NCBI RefSeq assembly: GCF_016593255.1
Contig: NZ_AP023212.1
Span: 1,414,001-1,478,000, forward strand
Length of the DNA: 64,000 nucleotides
Direction of reading: 5' to 3'
Origin: Hydrogenimonas urashimensis
GTDB taxonomy: Bacteria; Campylobacterota; Campylobacteria; Campylobacterales; Hydrogenimonadaceae
A model generated the notes under the pieces. It had not been told where the DNA came from and searched no databases. It worked only from the letters and a program-made list of their open reading frames with translations. Below, in pieces: positions 41,579-51,076 of this stretch. Numbering within the stretch: the stretch's first letter is position 1; every line of letters begins with the position of its first letter. The translations under genes and the position numbers were made by a program.

Positions 41579-42397
41579 TTACTGATACTTCTTTAAAAAT
41601 TTGATAATTTCGTACTCTTTTTCTCCTGACGTTTTTGCCAGAGCGAACTTGAAGAGAATTTTCAAAGGATCCATTAACAATTCCCTGTATAAACGATGTT
41701 CCAGATTTCGCATAACACTCTCTTTTATGCGCTGAGTGATAAAACCGAAATTTCCGTTTTGTGTCGATACGCCACCAAGTGCAAATTTTACGATAACCCG
41801 ATCGATAAAAAGATAGCCGATCTCTTTTTTTGCACGAAGCTTGTAATCCAAATCGGCGGTAATTTTGTATTTTAAATCATATTGATGTTTTTTATAAAAA
41901 CTTTTCGGGAAAAATATCGCCTGATGGTTGGGATCGTGGCTTTTCAACCACTCCGTTATGGCGGGTGCCTCGACAGAAGGATAGAGCCAGGATATCCGCT
42001 CTTCCGAACCAGTCAACGCACGTCCAAACAGTACTTTTGCAGGATTCTCTTTCAGCTTTTGTGCCACCTCGGAAAGCACCGTTTCCGAATAGAGAGTATC
42101 GCCTGCATTCAAAAACTGTATATAGTCGCCATCGGCCAGCTCAGCACCCCTGTTCATGGCGTCATAGATACCCCTGTCGGGACGGCTGATCCATCTACTG
42201 ACCACCTTTTCACTACTTTTCAGGAATTCGATCGTTCCATCGGTCGATCCCCCATCCACGACAATGTACTCCAGATGGGGATAGGTTTGACTGGCTACAC
42301 TTTGAACGGTTTTTTTCAACTCTTCCAGCGCATTGTACACAACTGTAACAATTGTGATTTTCGGACCATCCGGATTGCTTGTCGTCCGAGGCATCAT
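41579..42397 (-). CDS. Glycosyltransferase family 2 (WcaA/WcaE-like)
   Basis: A 272-residue GT2. ITIVTVVYNALEELKKTVQS, YIVVDGGSTDGT and SRPDRGIYDAMNRGAELADG are the usual donor-binding steps, and QFLNAGDTLY occupies the DxD-like site with a relaxed motif (Ala-Gly-Asp). The start overlaps the stop of the GT4 gene (ATGA). It probably adds a sugar on the cytoplasmic side before flipping. Confidence 0.88.
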   Translation of the reverse strand: MMPRTTSNPDGPKITIVTVVYNALEELKKTVQSVASQTYPHLEYIVVDGGSTDGTIEFLKSSEKVVSRWISRPDRGIYDAMNRGAELADGDYIQFLNAGDTLYSETVLSEVAQKLKENPAKVLFGRALTGSEERISWLYPSVEAPAITEWLKSHDPNHQAIFFPKSFYKKHQYDLKYKITADLDYKLRAKKEIGYLFIDRVIVKFALGGVSTQNGNFGFITQRIKESVMRNLEHRLYRELLMDPLKILFKFALAKTSGEKEYEIIKFLKKYQ

Positions 42398-43665
42398 TCT
42401 CTCCGGCTTTGTGGATTTTCGGCCCGCATCACATTCCGATAGAGATCTATATACTGTTTTGTTACTTTTTTGCTCCCGAACTTTTTCAAAATTTTTTTTC
42501 GGGCATTGATGCGCAAAAGGGTATAATCCTCATTTTCCAAAACCCATCCGATTCCATCGGCCAAATCTTTGACGTCGTAAGGTTTTGCCAAGTATCCGTC
42601 CTCTTTATGATTTACGATATCCGGCAATCCCGTACTCTCGAAAGCTACGACAGGAGTCCCGCAACTCATCGCTTCGCTTGCCGTTTGTCCAAAGGCCTCC
42701 TGAATACTTGAAACAACCATCACGTCCACTGCATTGTAAAGCGAGACCAGTGCGGCATCATCATGAAGGTGGCCGACATAGTGAACCTTGAAATCAAAAC
42801 CGTCACCCCTTTCGGGTTTCCCGCTGCCAAATACCACCAATTCGACATCTTTCGTCTTTTTATAAACCAATGAAAGTGCTTTACGTAGTTCATTAAAACC
42901 TTTTCGCGGATCCTCCGTAGCTGAAACTGCTCCAAAAAGGATCAATTGTTTGTTTTCCGGCAGTTGCCACAATGCTCTTGCCACATGCCTGTCAATCGGT
43001 TTGTAAAGTGTGGTATCGATCGGGTTTGGAAGATGGACATGAGGAATATCTCCAAGCAGTATGCTCTTTTGCGACAGATTACCAATCCAGTGGCTCAGTC
43101 CCACGATTGTAAGCCTGTTTTGCACTCTTTTATATATTTTTGCTTTCCGCCGAAAGACCCGGCGACTCAGATCGCCATTCTTCGTGCTCCCGAGCTTCGG
43201 ACACCTGCCACAGCCATCGAGAAATCTGTCACAATCACCACTGTAATGGCATCCGCCGGTAAAAGGCCACATGTCATGGAGTGTCCAGACAATGGGCTGT
43301 TCTATTTCTGCCAATTCTTCCAGGCGGAGTGTTCCACCGCATATCCAATGCAAATGTACGATATCGGGCTTTTTCGATCGGATTTTTTTCAGCATTTTTC
43401 GGGAGAGGAGAAAAGAAGGGCTGAACAATACATTCTCTCTTTTTCCGTAGAGCAAGAGCGGCATTTGATCCAGAGTCGGACGAAGAATTGCAAAAAAACG
43501 TTCGATTTTCCCCTGCGGACCATCCACGGTATAGTCATCTCCCTCTTTCAGTTGAACGAGCATTTCACTCTTCACTCCTGCTTCAAGCAATCCTTTGTGT
43601 AAACGATAGGCAGCTTTGGCAGCACCTCCCGATTTATCCAGAAGATTGATATGCAGCACTTTCAT
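42394..43665 (-). CDS. Glycosyltransferase family 4
   Basis: A 423-residue GT-B fold enzyme. The N-terminal domain begins MKVLHINLLDKSGGAAKAAY, with HLHWICGG and WTLHDMWPFTGGCHYSGDC. The C-terminal donor domain has FGAVSATEDPRKGFNEL, VHYVGHLHDDAALVSLYNA and the EAFGQTASEAMSCGTPVVAF catalytic loop with Glu-x7-Glu spacing. The HDMWPFTGGCHYS pattern is shared with WcaC-type enzymes. It is coupled to the LicD gene upstream by an ATGA overlap. Confidence 0.9.
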   Translation of the reverse strand: MKVLHINLLDKSGGAAKAAYRLHKGLLEAGVKSEMLVQLKEGDDYTVDGPQGKIERFFAILRPTLDQMPLLLYGKRENVLFSPSFLLSRKMLKKIRSKKPDIVHLHWICGGTLRLEELAEIEQPIVWTLHDMWPFTGGCHYSGDCDRFLDGCGRCPKLGSTKNGDLSRRVFRRKAKIYKRVQNRLTIVGLSHWIGNLSQKSILLGDIPHVHLPNPIDTTLYKPIDRHVARALWQLPENKQLILFGAVSATEDPRKGFNELRKALSLVYKKTKDVELVVFGSGKPERGDGFDFKVHYVGHLHDDAALVSLYNAVDVMVVSSIQEAFGQTASEAMSCGTPVVAFESTGLPDIVNHKEDGYLAKPYDVKDLADGIGWVLENEDYTLLRINARKKILKKFGSKKVTKQYIDLYRNVMRAENPQSRRE

Positions 43666-44471
43666 TTCGTTTCCCGCAATAGTGTAATTTCACCAATATG
43701 ATCGTGTCCTGACCTGATGGGCGTCATATAGTTTTCTCCGTACAGAGCTTTAAGGTATCGATCGATATCATGGGGGGCATTGTACTCTTTCCCTTCGAAT
43801 TCGACTTTTCCGGGAGGAAGATAAACCTCTTTTGGTCGAATCGATTTGAAAAAAGCCCAGGGACAGACAAGACCATTGCCCACATCCTCTTCGCTTTTAA
43901 AAATATAGTTGAGCCCAAAGGCCAGCTTATACAGAAATCTATATATCGAGTTTTTGTCTACCAAATACTTGAGACTTTTTTTCAGCCAGATTTTCTCTCT
44001 CCGAAACTCTACTGCATAACGAAGGCCCACGATCGTTTGGATGATGGCATACTGGATTTTCAGAATAAATTTTGATTTCGGAACATAATCAAAGGGAAAA
44101 ATATCGATAAATACACCGTTATAGGTATACTCGATATCTCCATGTATATGAGAGTGGCGATCTCTGACTTTGGCGAACATAAAGCCATATTTGGGATCGG
44201 TCGAGAGTGTTTGCAGCACAAGATCGTCTGGAAGCTCAACGGCCAGATATTTTATCAAGTTTTCGTAATCATCTCTCATTAAACCGATATCGATGTCGTC
44301 ATCCCATGGTATGAACCCTTGGTGCCTCACGGCACCGAGCAGTGTACCGGCATCGAGCCAATAGGCTAGATTGTGACGGCGGCATATCTCCGTCACAGTA
44401 TCCAGTATATAGAGTTGACGCCGACGTATGAAATGTTTCGCATCCTCGTAGGAGTATCTCCGTTCTATCAC
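43662..44471 (-). CDS. LicD-family phosphotransferase (2)
   Basis: A 269-residue LicD protein with ILDTVTEICRRHNLAYWLDA and GTLLGAVRHQGFIPWDDDID, and FIDIFPFDYVP. The most economical start is the GTG that overlaps the flippase stop (GCGTGA) with AGGAA about 8 nt upstream. The frame itself opens earlier, at a GTG 39 nt upstream inside the flippase gene. Together with the other LicD and the CDP-ribitol synthase it implies one or two phosphoribitol additions to the glycan. Confidence 0.86.
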   Translation of the reverse strand: MIERRYSYEDAKHFIRRRQLYILDTVTEICRRHNLAYWLDAGTLLGAVRHQGFIPWDDDIDIGLMRDDYENLIKYLAVELPDDLVLQTLSTDPKYGFMFAKVRDRHSHIHGDIEYTYNGVFIDIFPFDYVPKSKFILKIQYAIIQTIVGLRYAVEFRREKIWLKKSLKYLVDKNSIYRFLYKLAFGLNYIFKSEEDVGNGLVCPWAFFKSIRPKEVYLPPGKVEFEGKEYNAPHDIDRYLKALYGENYMTPIRSGHDHIGEITLLRETK

Positions 44472-45811
44472 GCTATGCGGTTCCTGTATTGCATAATTTC
44501 GGGAAGCCACCGATACGGCATCATCACAAAAGCCATGGCACGCAGTTTCTGAAAAAAGACAATTCGTGCACTTTTATCCAGATAATCATATAGAAAATTG
44601 GCTAAAAACTGTGACAAAAGTGTCGTAAATGCCGCTCCATACGCTCCAAAGGAAGGAATAAGCATCAAATTACCGATAATATTGAACCCTACTCCGAAAA
44701 GATTCCTGTATAAAATTTTCTTTTCTTGCTTTTCGTTGATGAACCAACGACTGCTTGCTGCACCAAAATAGGAAAAGAGATTTGCAATAACCAGAATATT
44801 CAAAACAGAAGCTGCCTGTCTATATTTTTCTCCGAATGTCATGCCGACAATGAAGTCCGACAATATCCACGTTGCGGCCAGGACCAAAAAACTGTAAAGA
44901 GCTAAAAGTTTATATAGACTGGCATAGGATGATACAACACTCTCCTTTATCTTCTCTTCCGAATACATCAATGAAGGGGTAACCACAACCAAAATGACCG
45001 AAGGCAGGAGTGACCATACCGAATTCAACCGTACTGCTGCAGCATATCGTCCAACCGTTTCGGCATCGGCCATATGTTTCAACATAACCTGATCCAGTTG
45101 TGCGTAAATTGCGATAATGAATGTCGACAGCAGCAGCGGTGCACTGTGACGGAGAAGAAGTGCAATTTCAGAAAATTGTACTTTGTCAAAAAAGTGCAAA
45201 AAATCTGAAAACTTCTTTGCAGTGGCTTTAAGATAAAAAAGAAGAAGATTCATTGCAAGCACCGCACTATCGAAGAGAAGAGCCCAAACATACGCGTACA
45301 AGGGTGCATTGTAAACAATCAGAAAAAATTTAAGCAGCGCAGAGAGAATCAGCATAACAATGTTGGCCAAGGCACTATACTGATTCAGCGTTTGGCTCTG
45401 GAAATAGAGATCAAGAACATTGAAAGCCTGAAAAAAGAGACCTGCTGAAGCCAATAATATCAGATTTTCGAGCCTACTGTCAGGGGCAAACCATCGGAGC
45501 AATACAAATATCAGAACCATGGTACCCAAAGCTCCGAAAAACCTCAACGTAAAGGCGTTTGCAAGAATTGCATCGCTTTTCTCCGGATTGGCAACAATCT
45601 CCCGAATAACGATGCCGCTGATACCCAATGTGGTGAAGGCGGAAAAGAGGGCTACGAAACTTTGAATATAACTCAAATTGCCATACTCTCCAGGACCCAA
45701 AACTCTGGCAATCCATATACCGATAAACAGTCCGATGATCAGCCTGAGAATTTTTTCTACAAGAAGCCATGAACTGTTTTTCACATATTTTTTATAGTCC
45801 TTTCGAACCAT
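44468..45811 (-). CDS. Polysaccharide flippase, Wzx/MATE-like family
   Basis: A 447-residue membrane protein with about twelve helices. The N-terminal NSSWLLVEKILRLIIGLFIG and ARVLGPGEYGNLSYIQSF are typical of O-antigen/polysaccharide flippases, which move lipid-linked oligosaccharide across the inner membrane. No ABC-type flippase (PglK) is present, so this protein probably does that job here. The start is the ATG at 45811; an in-frame TTG lies 18 nt upstream. It is the first gene of the glycan operon. Confidence 0.88.
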   Translation of the reverse strand: MVRKDYKKYVKNSSWLLVEKILRLIIGLFIGIWIARVLGPGEYGNLSYIQSFVALFSAFTTLGISGIVIREIVANPEKSDAILANAFTLRFFGALGTMVLIFVLLRWFAPDSRLENLILLASAGLFFQAFNVLDLYFQSQTLNQYSALANIVMLILSALLKFFLIVYNAPLYAYVWALLFDSAVLAMNLLLFYLKATAKKFSDFLHFFDKVQFSEIALLLRHSAPLLLSTFIIAIYAQLDQVMLKHMADAETVGRYAAAVRLNSVWSLLPSVILVVVTPSLMYSEEKIKESVVSSYASLYKLLALYSFLVLAATWILSDFIVGMTFGEKYRQAASVLNILVIANLFSYFGAASSRWFINEKQEKKILYRNLFGVGFNIIGNLMLIPSFGAYGAAFTTLLSQFLANFLYDYLDKSARIVFFQKLRAMAFVMMPYRWLPEIMQYRNRIA

Positions 45812-45868
45812 TACTTCTTGCTTTGGCAAACCATGTCTTTACGAAGCGAAGTCAATCCATGTCCCTTT

Positions 45869-46918
45869 TTAAACCTTGTAGAAACCTTTGTACCACTCCA
45901 CAAACTTTCCTATTCCCTCATCCAATCCGGTCTGCGGCCTGTATCCGAAATGGTTTTCCAATGCGCTCGTATCGGCCCATGTCGCCTCGACGTCTCCGGG
46001 CTGCATCGGCATCATGTTCATTTGCGCTTTTTTGCCGAGATGTTTTTCGAGTGTCGTGATGAAGTCCATCAGTTTGACGGGGCTGCCGTTGCCGATATTG
46101 TAGACTCTGTAGGGGGCAGGTGATGCAGCGGGGTCCGGGTGATGAAAGTCGAAGTTTTCATCGGGGTCGGCAGGTTTTTCTATCACATGGACCACCCCTT
46201 CGACGATGTCGTCGACATAGGTGAAATCCCGCTCCATCTTGCCGTAGTTGAATACGTTGATGGGACGGCCATTCAAAATGGCATCGGCAAAAAGCATCGG
46301 TGCCATATCGGGACGGCCCCATGGGCCGTAGACGGTAAAAAAGCGCAGACCGGTTGTTCTGATGCCGTAAAGATGGCTGTAGGTGTGGGCCATCAGTTCG
46401 TTGCTCTTTTTCGTCGCCGCATAGAGGCTGACCGGGTGGTCGACACTGTCGCTTACCTTGAATGGCATCGATTTGTTCAGGCCGTAGACACTCGAACTGC
46501 TGGCGTAGCAGAGATTTTCGACATCGTGGTTGCGGCATCCTTCCAGAATGTTGGCAAAACCGGTGAGGTTGCTCTGAATATAGGCCATCGGATTTTCGAG
46601 TGAATAGCGCACACCGGCTTGGGCGGCGAGATTGCAGACCGCATCGAATTTCTCTTCTGCAAAAAGTTTGTTGACGGCTTTGGAATCCGCCAGATCCATT
46701 TTGTAAAAACAGTGTCCGTCAATGGTGCTGTCAACCCGTTTGTTGGGCTCGATTTTGTCGGAATCTATTCCGAGCTCTTTCAGTCTTCCGTATTTCAGGC
46801 CGACATCGTAATAGTCGTTGATATTGTCCAACCCAACGACTTCGTACCCTTTCCCAAGAAGTCTTTTGGCCAGATAAAACCCGATAAATCCGGCGGTTCC
46901 GGTCACCAATATCTTCAT
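45869..46918 (-). CDS. NAD-dependent UDP-sugar epimerase (UDP-glucuronate 4-epimerase type)
   Basis: A 349-residue extended SDR. TGTAGFIGFYLAKRLLGKGY is the NAD site, LAAQAGVRYSLENP and SLYAATKKSNELMAHTYSHL hold the Tyr-x-x-x-Lys pair, and FFTVYGPWGRPDMAPMLF and QPGDVEATWADTS are shared with CapI/LpsL-type UDP-glucuronate epimerases. It probably supplies an epimerised uronic acid or hexosamine for the glycan genes downstream. It is preceded by and overlaps the ComEA-like gene. Confidence 0.92.
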   Translation of the reverse strand: MKILVTGTAGFIGFYLAKRLLGKGYEVVGLDNINDYYDVGLKYGRLKELGIDSDKIEPNKRVDSTIDGHCFYKMDLADSKAVNKLFAEEKFDAVCNLAAQAGVRYSLENPMAYIQSNLTGFANILEGCRNHDVENLCYASSSSVYGLNKSMPFKVSDSVDHPVSLYAATKKSNELMAHTYSHLYGIRTTGLRFFTVYGPWGRPDMAPMLFADAILNGRPINVFNYGKMERDFTYVDDIVEGVVHVIEKPADPDENFDFHHPDPAASPAPYRVYNIGNGSPVKLMDFITTLEKHLGKKAQMNMMPMQPGDVEATWADTSALENHFGYRPQTGLDEGIGKFVEWYKGFYKV

Positions 46919-47157
46919 TTGACCGTCACTTCCGACCGGATTTTTTCCACGGTTTTCGGTCCAATCCCTCGTACATTCTGTAACGCTTCAATGTTTTTGA
47001 ATCGGCCATGCGCTTTTCTGTAATCGACAATCGCTTTCGCTTTGACGGGGCCTATGCCCTTTATTTGTGTCAATGTTTCAACATCTGCTGTGTTGACATT
47101 GACAGCCGCCCATAACGACAGGCACGCAAACAGCATAAGTGCCAACAGTTTTTTCAT
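46915..47157 (-). CDS. ComEA-like helix-hairpin-helix protein
   Basis: An 80-residue secreted protein. Residues 1-18 (KKLLALMLFACLSLWA) are a signal peptide, followed by the ComEA-type tandem helix-hairpin-helix: VNVNTADVETLTQIKGIGP, then IEALQNVRGIGPKTVEKI. Such proteins bind incoming DNA in the periplasm during natural transformation. The promoter box TATAAT stands at 47186-47191, and the stop overlaps the epimerase ATG. Confidence 0.9.
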   Translation of the reverse strand: MKKLLALMLFACLSLWAAVNVNTADVETLTQIKGIGPVKAKAIVDYRKAHGRFKNIEALQNVRGIGPKTVEKIRSEVTVK

Positions 47158-47185
47158 CGATACACCTTAGATGTTTTTAGGTGAT

Positions 47186-47191
47186 ATTATA
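47186..47191 (-). promoter_or_regulatory. -10 box upstream of comEA-like gene
   Basis: GATATAAT on the minus strand, 29 bp before the start codon; AAGGTG precedes the ATG. Confidence 0.6.
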
Positions 47192-47228
47192 TCGAAAGTG
47201 CGAAGAGGAGAATAGTGAAGAGAAGTTG

Positions 47229-47252
47229 AAAAACCCGCCCGCGGAAGGCGGG
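47229..47252 (-). terminator. Terminator of the ribosomal protein operon
   Basis: On the minus strand CCCGCC-TTCCGC-GGGCGGG is followed at once by TTTTTC, an intrinsic terminator 9 bp after rplT. Confidence 0.9.
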
Positions 47253-47260
47253 AAGGTTCG

Positions 47261-47617
47261 TTACGCCAGAGCGGCTTTGGACTGCTCGACGATTTTGGCA
47301 AATGCTGCCGGGTTGTTCATCGCCATATCGGCCAGAATCTTGCGATCGAGTTCGATACCGGCTTTTTTCAATCCGTGCATGAAAGTGGAGTAGTTCATAT
47401 CGTTCAGACGGCACGCTGCGTTGATACGGATAATCCAGAGTTTTCTGAACTCTCTTTTTTTCTGTTTTCTGTCGCGGTAGGCATAGACCAGGCTTCTTTC
47501 AACCTGCTCTTTCGCTTTCCTGAAGTGTTTTCTTCGACCGCTGTAGAAGCCTTTGGCAAGCTTCAGAATTTTCTTGTGTCGGCGTCGTCGTACGACTCCC
47601 GTTTTGACTCGTGGCAT
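47261..47617 (-). CDS. rplT: 50S ribosomal protein L20
   Basis: A 118-residue L20 with the standard start [20 protein letters not shown] and [17 protein letters not shown], then [10 protein letters not shown]. It organises 23S rRNA early in 50S assembly and commonly represses its own operon. It follows rpmI by about 100 bp and ends just before a terminator. Confidence 0.98.
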   Translation of the reverse strand: MPRVKTGVVRRRRHKKILKLAKGFYSGRRKHFRKAKEQVERSLVYAYRDRKQKKREFRKLWIIRINAACRLNDMNYSTFMHGLKKAGIELDRKILADMAMNNPAAFAKIVEQSKAALA

Positions 47618-47719
47618 GTTTTTTTCCTTTCTTTACCTTACATCTTTTTGATGATTCGGTGCCGGAGCTTTGCCGGACTTGCCCTTTTCAGGGGAACGCT
47701 TGCTTGATACCTGTCGGAA

Positions 47720-47917
47720 TTATTTCATTCCGAGCATCGTTTTGACACGTGCTGCATCGACATCCGCTACATACTGCGGATTGCGAAGATTGCGTTTGCG
47801 TTTCTGACTCATCTTGGTCAAAATGTGGCTTCGAAACGCACTGCCGCGTTTGATTTTGCCGCTTTTCTTGACCTTGAAACGCTTTGCAGCGCCGCGTACC
47901 GTCTTCATTTTGGGCAT
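47720..47917 (-). CDS. rpmI: 50S ribosomal protein L35
   Basis: A 65-residue L35 starting [20 protein letters not shown] and ending [15 protein letters not shown]. The ATG has AAAGGAGG 6 nt upstream, which decides against an in-frame start nine codons earlier. A small hairpin (ACACGGA/TCCGTGT at about 47942-47958) lies just before the ribosome-binding site and might help regulate translation. Confidence 0.97.
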   Translation of the reverse strand: MPKMKTVRGAAKRFKVKKSGKIKRGSAFRSHILTKMSQKRKRNLRNPQYVADVDAARVKTMLGMK

Positions 47918-47972
47918 GAACTTCCTCCTTTGTAAGATCGACACGGAGAATCCGTGTGCAAAATGGGGCGTA

Positions 47973-47978
47973 ATTATA
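47973..47978 (-). promoter_or_regulatory. Extended -10 promoter of rpmI-rplT
   Basis: TGCTATAAT on the minus strand between infC and rpmI, about 56 bp before rpmI, gives the two ribosomal genes their own promoter. Confidence 0.65.
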
Positions 47979-48065
47979 GCAAAAAAGTCGAAAATGCAGA
48001 AATCGGCGGCAACGAATCAATCACCGATTCGGCCCCGAGCCTATGGCCGCTCTGCCAAAGCCGAA

Positions 48066-48599
48066 CTACTTTTTGCCGGGTTTCTCTTTTTTGGGAACCA
48101 CGTACATATTGATGTAGCGTCCTTCGTGGAAAGGCCCCTTTTCGAGTTCGGCGATATCTTCGACCATCGGCCAAACTTTTTTGAGTACTTCGACACCCGC
48201 TTCCGGGTTGGCCATCTCCCGCCCCCGCAGGAAGACACGGAACTTGACATGCTTGCCCTGTTCGAGAAACTCCCTGGCGTGCTTGACTTTGTAGCCGATA
48301 TCGTTGTCGGCGATCTTGACGGAGAGTTTGATCTCTTTAACTTCGATCTGTTTCTGCTTCTTTTTCGCCTCTTTTTTCTTCTTCTCCTGCTGGTACTTGA
48401 ACTTCCCGTAGTCCATGATTTTGGCGACCGGCGGATTGGCCTGCGGCGCAATCAGAACGAGGTCGAGCCCCATATCGGCCGCCTTGTTCAGCGCCTCGTC
48501 GCGGCTGACAACGCCGTACTGCGTACCGTCATCGCCTACAAGGCGAACCTCCCGGGCCCGAATGTCGTCGTTCATGATTACGTCGTTTTTTTTACTCAA
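48066..48599 (-). CDS. infC: Translation initiation factor IF-3
   Basis: A 177-residue IF-3 with [42 protein letters not shown] and the C-terminal domain ([32 protein letters not shown]). It keeps the small subunit free and checks initiator pairing. The start is an uncommon TTG that overlaps the thrS stop (TTGA). Unusual start codons in infC allow autoregulation by IF-3 in other bacteria. An alternative ATG lies eight codons downstream. Confidence 0.96.
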   Translation of the reverse strand: MSKKNDVIMNDDIRAREVRLVGDDGTQYGVVSRDEALNKAADMGLDLVLIAPQANPPVAKIMDYGKFKYQQEKKKKEAKKKQKQIEVKEIKLSVKIADNDIGYKVKHAREFLEQGKHVKFRVFLRGREMANPEAGVEVLKKVWPMVEDIAELEKGPFHEGRYINMYVVPKKEKPGKK

Positions 48600-50419
48600 A
48601 TTTTGACCTCACTTGTCTGCTCCTTGATCAGTTTGATAAATGCTTCCGCGTCCAGATCGAACTGTTCGCGTTTCCTTCTGTCGCGAACCGCCACTTTGCG
48701 GTTCGCCACCTCTTCGTCTCCGATAATGGCGATCATCGGCACCTTCTGCTTCTCCGCCATCCGCACCCGTTTGGCCAGTGATTCGTTCCTGTCGTCGATA
48801 TCGCAGTCGATATCGAATTCGGCCAGTTCGTTCGCCAGCTCCTTGGCGTAGGCGACATGATTCTCGGCGATCGGCACGAAAATCACCTGCGTCGGTGCGA
48901 TGAACATCGGAAACTCCCCGGCGAAATGCTCCGTCAAAATGGCGATGAAGCGCTCGAAACTGCCGAGAATCGCGCGGTGGATCATCACCGGACGCGCCCG
49001 CTCGTTTTTTTCATCCACATACTCCATTTCGAATCGTTCAGGAAGATTGAAATCGACCTGAATCGTTCCGCACTGCCATTTCCTTCTCAAAGCATCGGTA
49101 ATTTTGATATCGATTTTAGGGCCGTAAAAGGCTCCGCCCCCTTCGTCGATCCCGTATTTGAAGCCGTTTTCGTCCAGCGCCTCTTTCAGGGCCTCTGTCG
49201 CCGTTTCCCATATTTCGTCGCTTCCGATCGCTTTTTCGGGCTTGGTGGAGATCTCCATCTCATAATCGAAACCGAAGACTTCCATCACTTTGTCGACGAA
49301 TTCGAGCACCTCGATGACGACGGGTTTGATCTGATCGGGTGTGCAGAAGATGTGGGCGTCATCCTGGGTAAATTCCCTGACACGCAACAGACCGTGAAGG
49401 ACGCCGCTTTGCTCATGGCGATGAACGACGCCGTACTCGAAATATTTGAGCGGCAGCTCCCGATAGCTGTGGATATCTTTTTTGTAGATGAGAATGTGGC
49501 CGATGCAGTTCATCGGCTTGAGGCCATACTCCTGGCCGTCGATTTCGGTCAGGTACATGTTTTCGCCATAGCAGGCGTAATGGCCGCTGGTACGCCACAT
49601 GTCGGCTTTGAGAATTTCGGGTCCGCGTACCGGCTCATACCCGCGGCGACGGTGGGCTTTCCAGAGAATCTGCTCGATCTTGCTGCGAAGACGCGCCCCT
49701 TTGGGCATCCAGAAAGGCAACCCCGCCCCCGCTTCGTCGTCGAACATGAAAAGCCCGAGCTCCGTGCCGATTTTGCGGTGGTCGCGTTTTTTGGCCTCTT
49801 CGATCATCGCCAGGTACTCTTTGAGCGTCTCCTTGTCGGCGAAGGCGATGCCATAGATGCGGGTGAGCATCTCTTTGTCGGAGTCGCCACCCAGGTAGGC
49901 CCCCGCCACGCGGGTGAGTTTGACGTTTCTGAGGTATTTCGTGTTGGGAACGTGGGGACCGCGGCAGAGGTCTTCGAAGTCCCCCTGGCGGTAGATGCAG
50001 AGCCTTTCGTCCTCGATCCGCTTCATCACTTCCTGCTTCAGATCGTCTCCGGCAAACTTCTTTTCCGCTTCGCTTTTGGGAATGCAGTAGCGTTCGATCG
50101 GGATCTTTTTGTTCGCCAGCTTCTGCATGGTTTTTTCGATCTTTTTGAGATCGCTGTCGCTGATCTTCTCGTCGACGCGAAAATCGTAGTAGAATCCCTC
50201 CTCAACAACAGGGCCGACGAAAAACTGCGCATCGGGATAGAGCTGTTTGATCGCCTGCGCCATCAGGTGGGCGGCGGAGTGGCGGATGACTTCCAAGGCT
50301 TCGGGGGAGTTGTCGAAGTAGACAGGTTCGCAGTCGCTGCAATCGGTTTCGGCAGCGGTTTGGGTATCGATTATCTGCCCATCTCTTTTTTTATAGGCAA
50401 TGATCTCTTTTTCTTCCAA
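48596..50419 (-). CDS. thrS: Threonyl-tRNA synthetase
   Basis: A 607-residue class II synthetase. The editing domain shows [19 protein letters not shown] with the HxxxH metal motif; the core has [15 protein letters not shown] (motif 1), [20 protein letters not shown] (motif 2) and [19 protein letters not shown] (motif 3). The N-terminal TGS domain of most bacterial ThrS is missing, with only about 35 residues before the editing domain, as usual in Campylobacterota. It heads the thrS-infC-rpmI-rplT group. Confidence 0.98.
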   Translation of the reverse strand: MEEKEIIAYKKRDGQIIDTQTAAETDCSDCEPVYFDNSPEALEVIRHSAAHLMAQAIKQLYPDAQFFVGPVVEEGFYYDFRVDEKISDSDLKKIEKTMQKLANKKIPIERYCIPKSEAEKKFAGDDLKQEVMKRIEDERLCIYRQGDFEDLCRGPHVPNTKYLRNVKLTRVAGAYLGGDSDKEMLTRIYGIAFADKETLKEYLAMIEEAKKRDHRKIGTELGLFMFDDEAGAGLPFWMPKGARLRSKIEQILWKAHRRRGYEPVRGPEILKADMWRTSGHYACYGENMYLTEIDGQEYGLKPMNCIGHILIYKKDIHSYRELPLKYFEYGVVHRHEQSGVLHGLLRVREFTQDDAHIFCTPDQIKPVVIEVLEFVDKVMEVFGFDYEMEISTKPEKAIGSDEIWETATEALKEALDENGFKYGIDEGGGAFYGPKIDIKITDALRRKWQCGTIQVDFNLPERFEMEYVDEKNERARPVMIHRAILGSFERFIAILTEHFAGEFPMFIAPTQVIFVPIAENHVAYAKELANELAEFDIDCDIDDRNESLAKRVRMAEKQKVPMIAIIGDEEVANRKVAVRDRRKREQFDLDAEAFIKLIKEQTSEVKI

Positions 50420-50463
50420 GCAATTCCTTGTTTAAACCGGTTAAAATTTCGAATGTTCGGAGT

Positions 50464-50469
50464 ATTATA
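50464..50469 (-). promoter_or_regulatory. -10 box of the thrS operon
   Basis: GTATAAT on the minus strand, 45 bp before the thrS start. Confidence 0.6.
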
Positions 50470-50532
50470 CATGAAAGAAGTATAAAAAAACATTTAAGGC
50501 TGGAAATTCAGGGATTTTGGAGAGAAGCGAAG

Positions 50533-50608
50533 TGGTGGCCACGACAGGACTTGAACCTGTGACCACTACCATGTCAAGGTAGTGCTCTACCAACTGAGCT
50601 ACGCGACC
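50533..50608 (-). tRNA. tRNA-Val(GAC)
   Basis: Complete 76-nt tRNA with CCA; anticodon arm CTACC-TTGACAT-GGTAG. A TATAAT box at 50624-50629 (minus strand) provides its own promoter. Confidence 0.95.
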
Positions 50609-50641
50609 ACTGTTGGTAGCGGAATTATACAAAAGATTCTT

Positions 50642-51076
50642 TTATTTTTTCTTAAAATTCAGAATCAAAATCCACAGAACCGCCAGGTCGATCATCACGT
50701 CGGCGAAGTTGAAAACAGCGAAGTCGAAACCGCAGTGCCAATCGACATAGTCGACGACACCCCCGTGCACGAAGCGGTCGGAGATATTGCTCAGACCCGC
50801 CCCGAAAAGCAGGCCCAGGGGGAGGCTGTAGCGCTTCAGGTGGCTTCCGCGGACCACGTATCCCAGCACGCCCGCCAGAAGCGCCAGCTGAATCCATTTG
50901 AGCCAGGGACCGAGAAAGGCGAACATCGAAAAGGCGACACCCCGGTTGAAAACTAGTGTCAGCGAAATGCATGGACTCTCCCATCGCCAACCGGCGAGGA
51001 AGATCGATTTGATGCTCTGATCGATCAGAAAGATGCCCGCGAGCGCCAGCAGAAAAACGGCCCACGACCTAGGCAT
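50642..51076 (-). CDS. lspA: Lipoprotein signal peptidase
   Basis: A 144-residue membrane protein with four hydrophobic helices. The conserved regions are [39 protein letters not shown] (first catalytic Asp) and [12 protein letters not shown] (second catalytic Asp). It cleaves prolipoprotein signal peptides in the inner membrane. The gene overlaps glmM by 8 nt. Confidence 0.97.
   Translation of the reverse strand: MPRSWAVFLLALAGIFLIDQSIKSIFLAGWRWESPCISLTLVFNRGVAFSMFAFLGPWLKWIQLALLAGVLGYVVRGSHLKRYSLPLGLLFGAGLSNISDRFVHGGVVDYVDWHCGFDFAVFNFADVMIDLAVLWILILNFKKK

Noticed and set aside
48857-50485. A 542-codon plus-strand frame opposite thrS
   Set aside because: It is antisense to a complete threonyl-tRNA synthetase; its Phe/Asp/Val/Gly-rich repeats are the usual mirror of GC-biased codons.
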